Below are positions 1 to 11,064 of a stretch of DNA of 64,000 bases, piece after piece (the first letter of the stretch is position 1; the number at the start of each line of letters is the position of its first letter). Position numbers and translations under genes: made by a program. The notes under the pieces were generated by a model. The model saw only the letters and a program-made list of their open reading frames with translations. It made no database searches and had not been told where the DNA came from. This DNA comes from Asterella californica (taxonomy: Eukaryota; Streptophyta; Marchantiopsida; Marchantiales; Aytoniaceae): the NCBI GenBank assembly GCA_036924285.1, contig JAYKYS010000009.1, positions 10,416,001-10,480,000 on the forward strand. The letters run 5' to 3'.

Positions 1-254
1 ACTTATAGAATTATCTAACAAATCAGTTTTATCTGTTGAGTTACTCGAATGTTGATAAAGTTCGCCTCATCCAGAATCCAATGCTCGTCCTATCGATAGT
101 ACGGAAATTACCTTAATGATTCATCAGTCACAAGAGTTTGAAAAGGAAAATGTAAACAAGACACACAACGAGACTGAGAAGAGATATATAAATATATCTT
201 GATAGGATAGAATAAAAGTTAAAGTTCTCTATCGTCTTTCTATGGGGTTGCTAC

Positions 255-552
255 ATGCAAGATGAACTTTTAGGAACTTTTGTTCACCTGTTATTGTCGA
301 AAAAAATATATATGTTATGTGAAAATTTTATACTAAATTGAAAGGAAAAGATAAATCTCTAAATATTAATAACTAGACCTGGAGATGCGAAAAATCCAAA
401 CACAACCCATAGGGGAGCGTAGACAGACATGCTTCCTAAACTATATATGAGAGTTTGCTCACCAAACATCACATGCACTTTTTTTGCAGTTTGAATTTAT
501 TATCTAACCCTTCCCAATGAAAGGGTTAGGTAATAATATAAATTAAACCCTT
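255..552. repeat. Dispersed repeat unit, copy A, with hairpin
   Basis: The unit starts with ATGCAAGATSAACTT and resembles 1356-1648 along its length, sharing the AAAAATATATA run, the 'cacatgcactttttttgcag / cacatcgcattttccttgcag' segment and the final TAACCCTT...GGGTTAGG block. Positions 497-512 and 521-536 form a 16-bp hairpin with one mismatch and an 8-nt loop. No coding capacity is seen. It may be a small non-autonomous element, but no terminal repeats or target duplication were found. Confidence 0.5.
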
Positions 553-1355
553 GCATATCAGTACGATGTATGAATTCGGAAAGTGTAAAACTTAAAAGCT
601 GTTAAGTAATTATCTCAAGTGTGACTGTTATTATATTCATCGCAGTCCAACCAATGTTTACATCGATAAGATCATATTAAACTTTTAATTTTCGAACATA
701 TTTCTTCGATGTTACGAGTAACTAATTTATATTAGGGCAGTTGAAATGACTGAGCCTTCGAAGCATTTATAACAGCAAGGTTGCCTTCTCTCACCTCTTC
801 ATACTACGAGAGACCCTTTCAAAGAGGTGAGGAGTAGATAGCAGGGAACTGATCACGTACAACTTTTAACATGTGTAGAAGAGAAGTTAGTGATAATAAA
901 CCAGAAATTTGCTTGATTTGCTTGATGACACTTGAAATTTGTTCGTTGAGCTTGATAACACCATTGACTAGTTATAGATTGTGACACCAGTAATTTTTTT
1001 ATATTAGTGAAATTCGGATTACACACATCAACTCTATGAATATATTTATCTGACATGTATTTAATTATTAAACTATTTAGATTACGGTAGAATTTCGTCA
1101 TAGTAGAAAGTAGTAAAATGAAGAACAACAAGAATGACTGGTTTTACTGTTGATAACCAGTCAAGATGGTGATTAAACCATCCATAGTTAAGAGAGTTGT
1201 GATCAAGCTCAAGTAACCTACTGAGGATGTGATCAAGCAAATTCTTGGATAAGAAACGAAAAATACCACATGAGATACATGCAAAACAACCAAGGTAAAA
1301 GGAAACGATAGGCTCCTTTTACGAAACGAGGCAAAGTTCTGCAAATGAAGTTTGC

Positions 1356-1648
1356 ATGCAAGATCAACTTCGGTAATTTACTCGCTTGCTGTTCTCGGAA
1401 AAATATATAAATATTATATATTCTATTCTATTCTATTCTAAAAGAAATCAAATTTATTTTAAATTTTAAATAATAACAGAACCTAGAAATAAAATATGTC
1501 CAGACGTAACTTATAAAAGGAACACGGAAAGACTCATTTCTGAAACTACATATCTCGGAGGGCTACTCACAAACACATCGCATTTTCCTTGCAGTTTTAA
1601 ATTATTACCTAACTCTACTGTTGGGAAGGGTTAGGTTCACCCTTGATG
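1356..1648. repeat. Dispersed repeat unit, copy B
   Basis: Direct-orientation, diverged copy of 255-552. It contains the (TATTC)n run and a weaker form of the terminal hairpin (CCTAACTCT ... AAGGGTTAGG). The boundaries are approximate because they come from eye alignment. Confidence 0.5.
1419..1440. repeat. (TATTC)n microsatellite
   Basis: About 4.4 copies of a 5-bp TATTC unit, lying inside repeat copy B and absent from copy A, so it expanded after the copies separated. Confidence 0.85.
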
Positions 1649-2430
1649 AACTATATAAAGAAACACGTGCTTGGTATGCTCAACGTTGAGAGACTTGTAC
1701 TATTATTATTATTTGTTTTGAGAGTGAATATTTTCCTCTCAGGAGTCCTTTTCCTCAGGTGATTGATTACATGACACTTTACCACTTCCTGTTCTCGGAC
1801 TCCAGGAGGTGTGCTCTGACCATGGAGAGTGTGTGGTGTACCAGTTCGTGTTCGTGAAGGTGTGCTTCCACCGACACGGTGAACTGCCTACCTCATTCTC
1901 TGAAACCATCGGATAGACCCCAATCTCCACAAATAGAAAAGGGTTTGAGCTCGGAGACGATTTTTAGACCTGAGAGGGTGGCGACGATAGTGTTGACGTC
2001 AAAGTTGTTGAGGAGGAGTGCTGAAGGTAGTGAGAGGACACATAAAACCTTAAGAAGGGAGATGGGAGCTCACTCATTTGGATGTTAGTATCTTGCTTAT
2101 TTGCTTATTCACCTCATGAACATTTAGAAGTGTACATCGTGTTTAATATATATTCTAGCCTTCCGGAGGGAAAAGTTTTAACATATATTAATGTCTCTGT
2201 AAATCGAAATTATCTGAGAATTAAGGTCTCTATTTTATTTTACCAGTAACGCATCAACCCGGATTCCACTTATAGATTATATCTTGTTGAGTTGGTTATT
2301 CCGAGATAAGTTAACATATATCACTTATAAATTATTCAATTTTTTGTAATACTTTATTATAAAATATTTTATAACATTTATACTTTTTTGATAAGAGAAA
2401 ACAAAATTCACAGTACAAGGCCGTTGGGGA

Positions 2431-2520
2431 TGCTTATTTATTTATTCACCTCCATGGAAGAGTGCAGTAAGCTTAATCTATTATCTAACACTTTTGTTGG
2501 AAGAGTAGATAATAAGTTGT
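2431..2520. repeat. Partial third copy of the left-flank repeat with perfect 9-bp hairpin
   Basis: It carries the same 'gcagt...TTATCTAAC' end as copies A and B. TATTATCTA at 2479-2487 is the exact reverse complement of TAGATAATA at 2506-2514, giving an 18-nt loop. Only the hairpin end of the unit can be recognised. Confidence 0.4.
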
Positions 2521-2857
2521 TAAATTAATGCTTTTCATTAGTAAATTTTCCTCTAATTGTTGCGGATATCACACCGAGACTGGAGTTGCTAAAAAAACTT
2601 GAGGAACCCTCTGGAACCCATGGACTGGAGTTGTCACTGGATCAGACCTACTGACAAGCTGTAGCTTTACTGGACATAAGCGTGACAACTGTGTAGCTAT
2701 GCTACCCAACCAAAGTTCTCAAAACTACTTTGAAAATATATTGAACTTGTTTCTACTCGACACTCTCCTTAATATGGTCACTAGTAGGCCAACGTGATAA
2801 CCGGACCAAGATACTTTTCTTATTGGTACTTGGCTGAGAGATGGTGGACGAGCGATA

Positions 2858-3114
2858 TGACGGAATACTGTGTGAACAGTTCCTGTCCTTAAGAGGTTAT
2901 TATGAAGAGGCACAAGGGGGCTAACACCTCTCGACCCTTTCCCTTACCCTTGTATATTAGGAGGATCCACCTGGTCTCCTTATCATTATCTTTATACAGA
3001 CTTTGCCTTTGGCTTGGAGTACTCAGTTTTCTCTCTCTCGCTTCCTCTCTCACACATCAGTTGTGTATGCCTTCTAGCTAAGAGTCTTAGAGTATTTTGC
3101 CTTAGTTTCCTACA
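2858..3114 (+). repeat. Copia 5' LTR
   Basis: 257 bp, TG...CA ends, about 98% identical to 8887-9144. It contains a CTTTATACAGAC TATA-like stretch at about 2990-3001 that could drive the element's transcription. Confidence 0.93.
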
Positions 3115-3126
3115 TGGTATCAGAGC
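3115..3126 (+). promoter_or_regulatory. Copia primer binding site (initiator Met tRNA)
   Basis: TGGTATCAGAGC directly follows the 5' LTR. This is the standard plant copia PBS, complementary to the 3' end of initiator methionine tRNA, and primes minus-strand cDNA synthesis. Confidence 0.93.
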
Positions 3127-3294
3127 CCGTGTTGTTAGATGATTTATTAAGATAACATAGGTTCACTCTAAGTCTTAGACATTAGACACCAGAGCGATCA
3201 AGGGACGCCTTGATCGTTGCATGGAGGACGCTCCCCGCACAGGCCAGCGCAGCGTGAAGGACCAGTTCAGTTCTCGCGATCAAGACTGCGCAGA

Positions 3295-4608
3295 ATGACT
3301 TCACCATTCAACACCAAAGGATGGGCGGTATTCGATGGCACTTTCTTCACCTTTTGGAAGCATAAGATAACTCTCCGACTCGATTCGGAAGAAGTAATCG
3401 GCGTGGTGGATGGCACAATCCCACGACCTGGAGCAACAACCCCCGGCGGAACAGCGACACCAGCTACCGGACCGGGCAGCATTGCAGAATGGGACAAGAA
3501 GAACAAGAACGCCTTAACTGCAATCAACGAGTGTTGTGCAAACTCAGTTGCTGGTCACATACTAGCTTGCACAACAGCAAACGACGCATGGACGACTCTG
3601 ACCGCAAACTTTGCCGGTCAAGATCATGTCACCCGTATGCACCTCAGAGAAAAGTTCAGGCTTCTCAGAATGAAGCCGAACGACTCAGTCATGACCCACA
3701 TCAACAACTTTAAGGCCCTCGTGCAACAACTCGCATCTGCCGGCGTTATAGTAGACGCACAAGAACAGATCCTCACGCTGATGGGCAGCATGCCACCTAA
3801 CTACCAAACCTTCTTGCACGCGATGCGCACGAACCCGAACTTGTCTCTACAAGATCTGATCTCCTTCTTAATTGAGGAGGAGATCATGTCTAGAAAGATG
3901 TCAGTTGAACCTTCTACTGCCTTGTTCGCTGGACGCCGACACCAAGGACGAGGACGCAGCAGCAACCAAGGCGGTTGGAGTCAACCCCGCCGTCGACTCC
4001 AAATCAGTAGCGCCAAATGCTTCGGCTGCGGCTCAACCGGACATCTCTTTAATGAGTGTCTCAATCGCACAAGCAGCAGCAATCAACAGCAGCACAGCGG
4101 TCACAGACAGCAAGGCCGAGGACAAAATCAAAGAAATCGTCCCAAACCGCACAACAACAACGCACGTAGAGTTCTCATGACAATGAAATCTACTGGACTG
4201 AGTGCAGTATCGCAGGTGGACAGCATGTGGTATGTGGACACCGGAGCAACACACCACATGGCCCACGATCGACGCCAATTCATCACATACTCTCCATACT
4301 CAGAAGAGCGCCGTCAAAACGACAAAATTCTGTTGGGAGACAACACTACCGTGTACATCGAAGGCACCGGGACTGTCGAGATCAAGCTGCTGAATGGAGA
4401 AAAGGTACTGATCCGTGATGTATTGCATGTGCCTGCATTACACAAAAATCTGTTTTCTGCAAGGCAATTTGACTCTAAAGGAGGGTGGTGTTTAATCGAC
4501 AATAGCATGTGTTATCTTGAGGATAAATATTCCCGCAGCCTATGCTCATGTCCCTTATCGAATGATCTATATCTGCTGGGAAATTCAGTGTTTGTAACTG
4601 AGCATACA
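3295..4608 (+). pseudogene. Copia gag and protease part of polyprotein
   Basis: Reads as one frame from ATG 3295, although an in-frame ATG at 3217 is also possible. The first ~200 residues are a copia capsid (UBN2-like) domain. A CX2CX4HX4C zinc knuckle (CFGCGSTGHLFNEC) follows at about 4019-4060, after a basic Gln/Arg-rich stretch. The aspartic protease motif WYVDTGATHHM lies at about 4230-4262 with the catalytic D-T-G intact. The frame runs on to LYLLGNSVFVTEHT, where the polyprotein should pass into the pre-integrase segment. At that point the 1.07 kb insert shifts the frame and the reading ends at a stop at 4891-4893. Before the insertion gag and pol were one frame, as is usual in plant copia. 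It is called a pseudogene because the polyprotein can no longer be made whole. Confidence 0.88.
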
Positions 4609-5678
4609 ACATCCTTACATGTAGCCACGCGGGATAGAGACACACTGCCCCCTTGCCACAGTCCTCGCCCAAGAATGCGTATAAGACCCAGAAAAAGTGG
4701 CATCTTCCCACATAATCACGCAATTTCACATTCCCCAGCAAAACATTCATACCTACGCTCCCTATGCACTCAACCCGCAGTCTCCAAAGCGCGGAAATGT
4801 ACAATGCCAGCCAAAATTTCAATTCGCGCAGTCTCCCCCTCTCTGGACCCTGCAATCCCGGATTCCGATCCCCAACCGTCACCTGCGAGCTGACGCGTGT
4901 GCCCTCCCACCTCGCGGGAGGGCACAGGCACCCAAGTGCCAAGGCCTTCACGGCGCGGGAGGGCCCTTGATCACGAATCGCGGATCGTGGATCGCGGATC
5001 GAGGCCCCCCCAGGACCGTGAATCAAGGGGCACGGACCCCTACGCGGGGTCGCGTCCCCCCATGGGAACCCCCCACGCTTCGAGGCGTGGGGGCACTCCA
5101 CCCAACGCCCGGCCCGGAACGCGCGTCCCCACGGGGGGCACGTCCCCACACGCAGGGACACGGCCCCCAGTGGGAATTCCCCAGCCCTCGGGGTGTGGGG
5201 ATATAAATCCCCACGCCTGGCCATGCCCCCGGGAGGGCACGTCCCCCCATGCAGGGACACGGCCCCCCACAAGCCTTCGCCTGGCCAGGCCCCCAGGAGG
5301 GCACGTCCCCCCATGCGGGGACACGGCCCCCCACGGGCACTCGCCCGGCCTCGGGGCGTGGGGACAACTCCCCCACGCCGCCGAGAGGGTTCGCATGCCC
5401 CCCAGGAGGGCACGGACCCCTACGACGAGTCGCGACCCCCAAGGGGCAATACGCCACCCGCCACCTGGGCGGACCGTGCCCCTATGCAGGGGCGCGGCTC
5501 CGCACATGGTGGGCAGGGGTCCCTTACTAGGGACCTTTCCCAGCCCGCCACATGGGCGGACCACGCCTCCACTAATAGCGACCAAGGTCGCCTCCACGCA
5601 GTCGTTCCTTACTTTTCTACCAACGACGAGTCCGTTAGCACCATCCGGATGATCACTCCACGTCGCGACACGTGTCAA
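4609..5678. mobile_element. 1.07 kb insertion inside copia polyprotein
   Basis: The copia frame breaks at GAGCATACA (4600-4608) and resumes at GAGCACACA (5679-5687), a 9-nt repeat with one mismatch and codon-aligned in both places (Glu-His-Thr). The offset of 1079 bases (2 mod 3) exactly accounts for the frame change between gag (frame 1) and integrase (frame 3). A 9-bp duplication is typical of Mutator-type transposition, but I found no terminal inverted repeats, so the origin is inferred. Positions 4609-4880 have ordinary base composition. From about 4900 to 5560 the DNA is strongly GC-rich and repetitive and stays open in several frames. Those frames are a composition effect and not evidence for a protein. 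Confidence 0.7.
5029..5440. repeat. GC-rich degenerate tandem repeat with hairpin units
   Basis: At least five units of about 65-110 bp start near 5029, 5137, 5232, 5297 and 5405. Each has the form GGGCACG(T/G)(C/A)CCCC..., then CATGC(A/G)GGGACACGGCCCCC. Within each unit the CCCC and GGGG blocks can pair as a short hairpin around CATG. Intervening stretches such as GGCGTGGGG...CCCCACGCC also pair. A small GCGGATCG/TGGATCG repeat lies just upstream at about 4978-5001. No coding role is claimed. Confidence 0.75.
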
Positions 5679-5687
5679 GAGCACACA

Positions 5688-8600
5688 CCTTTGCCTGCTC
5701 CCGTTTCTTCACTTCCCTACCTTGCAGCAAACACAGCAACCGCTAGCAACAATACTACACTATGGCACCGTCGCCTAGGCCACATTAGCTCACAACGCTT
5801 AGACCAGCTTAGACGCGAGAACTCTGTCACTGGTCTTAATCTACGAGAAGTGAGAGAACATATCTGTCCAGCATGTCAGCACGGCAAGCAACCACGCACT
5901 AAAATCCCACGCGTAGCAACCACCCGGGCTATAGAACCCCTTGAGCTGGTACATTCAGACATCAGTGGCCGCATTTCTCCTTGCACATATTCTGGCTATG
6001 AATATTTCCTAACTTTCATTGACGATTATTCTCGTCACACCGTTGTTCGGCTACTCCATTACAAGAGCGACTGTTTTCAAGCCTTCAAAGAATTCCATGC
6101 TTTTGCTGAGCGGCAAACTGGTCACAAGCTAAAAACACTACGCTCAGACAACGGTGGTGAGTACTTATCCACAGAATTTGAAGCATATTGCACTGAGTTT
6201 GGCATCCAGCGTCAGCTCATTGTTCCACACACGCCTCAACAAAACGGCGTTGCTGAACGGAAAAATCGCACCCTTCTTAATTCTGTCCGCACCATGCTGC
6301 ATGAGTCACACTTACCAAAACCTTACTGGGGTGAAGCTATCAACTGTGCCAACTACATCCAGAATAGGTGTCCAACCAAGGCACTCCTTCCTAAGTTGAC
6401 ATCATTTGAGTTGTGGCACAACCGTAAGCCTGATATTTCACACCTACGTGTTTTTGGATGCACTGCATATTCCCAGGTCCCAGCCGATCTCCGCTCTAAG
6501 TTAGATGATCACTCTCATGTCTGCACCTTGCTAGGCTATAGTGCACGCAGCAAAGCATACCGTCTACAACGTAAATCTGATGGTCATGCTTTCACCTCAC
6601 GAGACGTCATCTTTGACGAATCTCCTTTCCTTCATGTACCCTCGCCTATTCTCCCCGATAATTCTATCCTCACAGAAGAATTTTCCCAGAATAGCATTGA
6701 GTTCTATAATAACCACCCAGTACCTCCCGCACAAGCTCCCACTCTAGTTTCAGTGGGAGCTCAGTTCCCTCCCTCAGTGTTCACTCCTCCTTTCGTGCCG
6801 CCTCTCATTCCTCCTATCACTGGTCCACTTGTACCTCCCGTCACACCGTCCAGCTCTGGAGGAGGAGGAGGTGGTAGTGGAGGAGGCGCACCAACTCCGA
6901 CTGTGAGTTCATCCAGCTCACAGTCGACCCAGAACACTCTACCTACTGCACTGACAATCCCTCGATCTCCAACGACACCAACAAGTTACCATCGTGATCA
7001 ATCTCCGATAGCTGAAAATATGAGTCAGTACCATCCCTACCTCAGGAGGACATCACCAAACATCCAGCAACGTTGGCCACCGCAGGAGATCCGAGTCCCT
7101 GAGACTTCACCAACTGAATCTCCACAAGAGGAGATTCCTTCACCCACATGTATTCCTGTTCCTCCAATGTTGAGACGATCAACAAGACAATCAGTGCCTC
7201 CAAGGCGTGACTATGCTGAAGGTTACGAAGATCCCCTTGCTCCTCCAAAACCAAGAAAGCCGAGGAAACAGAAGGGCGCATTGATGGTAACACTCTCACC
7301 AGTCCCCATGGAGCTTGTGTCCCACAGAGATGCACTTTCTTCCCCCAACGCAGAACAGTGGGAGAAAGCTATACACGAGGAACTGGAATCACATCAAGCT
7401 AACGGAACATGGATGTTCACTGACTTACCACATGGCAGACGTCCCATCACCAACAAGTGGACGTTCAAGCTAAAGTTGAACTCCGATGGTTCCATCTCTC
7501 GATACAAAGCACGTCTGGTGGCTCGTGGATTCACTCAAATCTACGGCCTCGACTACACCGACACTTTCTCTCCAGTGGTAAGAGTTCAATCGGTACGTCT
7601 GATTCTGGCTATATCTGCACAGCATAATTTACATGTGCACCAGATGGATGTCAAGACAGCTTTCCTGAACGGAACACTCAATGAAGAGATATACATGAAT
7701 GTTCCGGAAGGAGTCACTGCCCCGATAAAAGGACAAGTGTGCAGATTACTACGCACACTATACGGATTAAAACAGTCCTCACGGGAATGGTATCTAATAA
7801 TCGATGGTTTTCTCATTTCCCTCGGGTTCACCAAGTCTGACGCCGATGGGAATGTTTACTACCTACATCAAGGCAACCAATTCATGATTTTGGCCTTGTA
7901 TGTTGACGATACCATCATAGCAAGCAGTAGCATGGAGTTAATGACCAAAATAAAAGGACAACTCAGTTCTAGATTCCAGATGAGCGACATTGGAGAAGTA
8001 CATCATTGCTTAAGCATAGAGATAAACAGAGACAGATCAATAGGATGGATTAGACTCAGTCAATCTCTATACCTCACTCAAAAGCTATTTCAATTCGGTC
8101 TGGAGAACTGTAAACCTGTCAGTACTCCCATGACTCCAAGTGAGAAACTTCCTGTTCATGATCCTCCCACCAATGAGGAGGAGACGGCTTTGTGCGCCAG
8201 CTATCCATATCAAAGCGCAGCCGGATCCATCAATTGGGCAGCTGTATGTACAAGGCCTGACTTGTCTTACACCATAAGCTCATTATCTCAGCATATGGCA
8301 AGTCCTGGCCCAACTCACATCACCGGAATGAAGAGAGCTTTCAGATAAATCAAAGGCACTTTGGACTATTACCTTGAGTATAGATACTCTCCTAATCCAC
8401 GCTCCCTTTTCGGATATTGTGATGCTGATTGGGGAGGTGATGTTGAATCACGACGTTCTACTTCTGGAAACTGTTTCATTTTTGCCCAAGGAGCGATCAG
8501 TTGGTCATCCAAGCGACAACAATCTGTGGCGTTGTCAAGTACAGAAGCTGAGTACGTAACATTAAGCACGTGTTCTTCAGAAGCAATCTGGCTACGACAA

Positions 8601-8879
8601 CTACTCACAGATATTGGACTGAAGGATGAACAGCCAACGATCTTATTTTGCGATAATCAAAGTGCTATTGCTCTAGTAGACACAACTAAATTTCATGATA
8701 GAACAAAGCACATTGATATCCGGTATCACTTCATAAAGGATCAAGTCACTCTCAAAACAGTGTTAGTTCAGTATTGCCCAACGGCTGACATGGTAGCTGA
8801 TATTCTTACTAAGAGTTTACCAACTCCTAAAGTAGAATACTTGTTACCAAAACTCGGATTATTAAGGACTAGTCACTGA
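5688..8879 (+). pseudogene. Copia integrase, reverse transcriptase and RNase H
   Basis: The frame continues from the insert and is open to a stop at 8346-8348. In order it shows the integrase zinc site (LWHRRLGH ... CPACQHGK), the catalytic core with Asp in VHSDISG, Asp in LRSDNGGEY and Glu in QNGVAERKNRT, then a Pro/Ser/Gly-rich linker with a GGGGGGSGGG run (about 6859-6890). RT has FLNGTLNEEIYM and the active-site LYVDDT (about 7899-7916). A single TAA (8346-8348) replaces the Tyr codon usual in the R-Y-I-K-G-T motif. The same frame then continues through RNase H (FGYCDADWGGD, ALSSTEAEYV, DNQSAI, KHIDIRYHF) to a natural stop at 8877-8879. Apart from that codon the protein looks undamaged. 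Confidence 0.9.
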
Positions 8880-8886
8880 GTGGGAG

Positions 8887-9144
8887 TGACGGAATACTGT
8901 GTGAACAGTTCCTGTTCTTAAGAGGTTATTATGAAGAGGCACAAGGGGGCTAACACCCCTCGACCCTTTTCCCTTACCCTTGTATATTAGGAGGACCCAC
9001 CTGGTCTCCTTATCATTATCTTTATACAGACTTTGTCTTTGGCTTGGAGTACTCAGTTTTCTCTCTCTCGCTTCCTCTCTCACACATCAGTTGTGTATGC
9101 CTTTTAGCTAAGAGTCTTAGAGTATTTTGCCTTAGTTTCCTACA
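8887..9144 (+). repeat. Copia 3' LTR
   Basis: 258 bp, TG...CA ends, preceded by a purine-rich tract GAGTGGGAG (8878-8886) that would prime plus-strand synthesis, and followed by target duplication CGATA at 9145-9149. Confidence 0.93.
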
Positions 9145-9149
9145 CGATA

Positions 9150-10260
9150 TAACTCGTAAACTTGAAATTGTTCGATCTGTTCGAGGAAGCACTTATCCTC
9201 CTTCACTCGAGTCTGCTAGTCTTAGACGACGAACATGAATGCTAGTACCCGAATGACGTGAATGTCAGCAACCAAAAATATCACACGACGGATGGATGTT
9301 CTTTCGTGGAAAAACATACTGAGAGCTCCGGAAGACCATCTTGAGATTTTCTTCCATCGCCGTCCTGTCCTATAGGGCAGAAAGAATCTTCGCAAAAAGC
9401 TTTAATTTTGACACCCACTAGTGGAGAAGAAGAAATGTAAACCTTCTAAGATGCAGAAACAAAGAAAATCTCCTTACAAGGGTGTGAGGCTTACCATGAA
9501 TCGGTCTGAAAACATTGTATCAGATGGATGGGATTCTAGAAACTGAACCAAGAGGAGCACTTGAGGCAGATTCGAGCAAAGGGAATGTAATTCAAACCGT
9601 TGTTTTTTGCAAATCCAGAAAGGAACATGAACTCAACATTTCAGTCTATATCGCAGACTGCAATGAGGAACTGATGCCACTTACCAGCAAGGCAGGAGGT
9701 TACAATTCTCCCTCATATGACATATTATTATACCGTCGAGGTACCTTGGTTCTAGTAATGTCTTTTACTGTGTCTTTCTTTTCCTCGAGTACTGGTTGGA
9801 AGCCTATGCCCATGTCAGATCTCGTCAGGCAAAACATAACTGATCAATTGCCCAGATGAGAGCTTTAACTTACAAACAGGATCTTGCCAATACACCATCC
9901 ACTGGAGAAATTATCCATTCCCAACCAACGAAGTTCTACTCACGGCCAGCACCTCCTGCCAAAAGGCGGCCTTCAGCGCTAGTCCACTCAGTGTTTGCCC
10001 AAAAGTTCGCGTACCACTTGTGATGCGAGTTGGGTACAGGCGAACTGACAAGCCGGGCTACACATCAGAATCAAGCACAGAGCCATAATCTCAGTCTCCA
10101 GTCTGTTGGTGATGATAGGATTAAGTAATGAACAGAAGTACACTGTTTGATACGGACTCAAGGGGAATTAGGAGAATTAAGCGTTGTTTCAAAGAGAATT
10201 AAGTGACAGACAGCAACTACGTATACATGAAGAGAAGAACAGCATACAGAAGAAACAATC
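9150..10260. other. Intergenic, no supported gene
   Basis: One 114-codon open frame (9515-9859, +) has no motif I recognise. Its codons do not look selected and I see no clear splice context, so it is not called. The right part is probably the 3' flank of the minus-strand membrane-protein gene. Confidence 0.45.
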
Positions 10261-11064
10261 TCAAACCGATGTGGTTCGGATCATGCCTTCATGTTGCAGG
10301 GCTTGCGTGTCATTCTCCTCCGATCCAAACCAAAATTCCTCTGACTGCTCATCCTCCTCTATCTCGAACAAGTGCTTTGACTTGCGGATCAAGGTTACTA
10401 CCAGGAAAGGGAGAGGGACAGCAGCCGCTGCCAGAAGATACCAGGGCATTTGACAGAGGACTTGATAACCGAATTTCAAGGTAGAAGAAATTCCATAACC
10501 ACCCCAGTACATTACAACACAGAAATCAAAAGTTAAAAGAACAAGGCATACCAAGCCTAGCTCCACTAGACCATAAGATACAAGCATTTGCACAGCCAGA
10601 GGTAATGGGTCGTAAAAGCTGGCCGTCAAGTCCATATCTTCTAAGTCCGGATACTTGAAGTAGATAAGGCTGGCAATGCCAGAAAGAATGAAGGGAACGA
10701 CAACGGTGCTCAAAGCGATAGTCGTACCGATAACGTTATCGTCATAACTTGTTTCATCCGATGGAACATAATTGATCAGCGTGATGAAAACATAAGTGCA
10801 AGGGACCAAAAGTACCACGGCCACGGTAGATAAGACAACGCAGAAGAGGGCGAGCACAGTGAGCCCTGCCGTCAACATCAATGCCCAGTACGCAGTATCT
10901 GACACTGCTAGCAGCGGGGCACGGATCAGCGGATGCAGCCCAGCGGAAGCCGACTCCAACTGAAACCGAGCAGTTCTTATGTGACCATGGAATTCCGCCA
11001 GAGTTTGATGCGTGAAGGCCCACGCACGTTGTCCTTTCGTCATTCTGACCTTTATAACTTCCAT
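10261..11064 (-). CDS. Predicted multi-pass membrane protein, function unknown
   Basis: Single open frame of 267 residues read leftwards. I do not recognise the family. The first ~55 residues are hydrophilic to amphipathic. Then come a long hydrophobic block at about 59-97 (one long or two short spans), spans at about 111-135 and 156-186, and one at about 207-227, giving four to five membrane segments. A positive stretch (IRKSKH) follows the last span, and the acidic tail (EIEEDEQSEEFWFGSEEND) probably lies in the cytosol. An acidic loop (SDETSYDDN) separates the first spans. A second Met at residue 8 is an equally possible start. No intron is needed, and the frame has none of the stops or frameshifts that mark the transposons around it, which favours a real host gene. 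It could also be the last exon of a longer gene, since nothing was identified upstream. Confidence 0.6.
   Translation of the reverse strand: MEVIKVRMTKGQRAWAFTHQTLAEFHGHIRTARFQLESASAGLHPLIRAPLLAVSDTAYWALMLTAGLTVLALFCVVLSTVAVVLLVPCTYVFITLINYVPSDETSYDDNVIGTTIALSTVVVPFILSGIASLIYFKYPDLEDMDLTASFYDPLPLAVQMLVSYGLVELGLVCLVLLTFDFCVVMYWGGYGISSTLKFGYQVLCQMPWYLLAAAAVPLPFLVVTLIRKSKHLFEIEEDEQSEEFWFGSEENDTQALQHEGMIRTTSV

Larger units (their letters stand above)
1..2852. other. AT-rich non-coding left flank, no gene seen
   Basis: No reading frame here looks like a real protein: the open frames are under 100 codons and of low complexity. The stretch holds a repeated non-coding unit of about 0.3 kb (255-552 and 1356-1648, with a partial third copy near 2431-2520), each with a small hairpin, and a short (TATTC)n run. 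The copia element begins just to the right with its target duplication at 2853-2857. Confidence 0.6.
2858..9144 (+). mobile_element. Ty1/copia LTR retrotransposon, near full length
   Basis: Two LTRs of 257 and 258 bp begin TGACGG and end CTACA. They differ by about five substitutions and one indel, so insertion is fairly recent. The element is bounded by an exact 5-bp target duplication, CGATA, at 2853-2857 and 9145-9149. A primer site for initiator Met tRNA follows the left LTR and a purine tract (GAGTGGGAG) precedes the right one. The internal order is gag, protease, integrase, reverse transcriptase, RNase H, as in copia. Two lesions are visible: a 1.07 kb insert between protease and integrase (4609-5678) and one nonsense codon at 8346-8348 between RT and RNase H. 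Confidence 0.95.

Noticed and set aside
4609..5678. Terminal inverted repeats on the copia insert
   Set aside because: The first and last 40 bases were compared as reverse complements and do not match, so the MULE origin stays an inference from the 9-nt flank only.
4897..5684. Open frames of 144-251 codons on both strands in the GC-rich insert
   Set aside because: They overlap in many frames because stop codons are rare in GC-rich repeats; no domain, only Pro/Gly/Arg/His repeats.
9515..9859. 114-codon ORF as a gene
   Set aside because: No motif, ordinary length by chance, no splice or promoter context.
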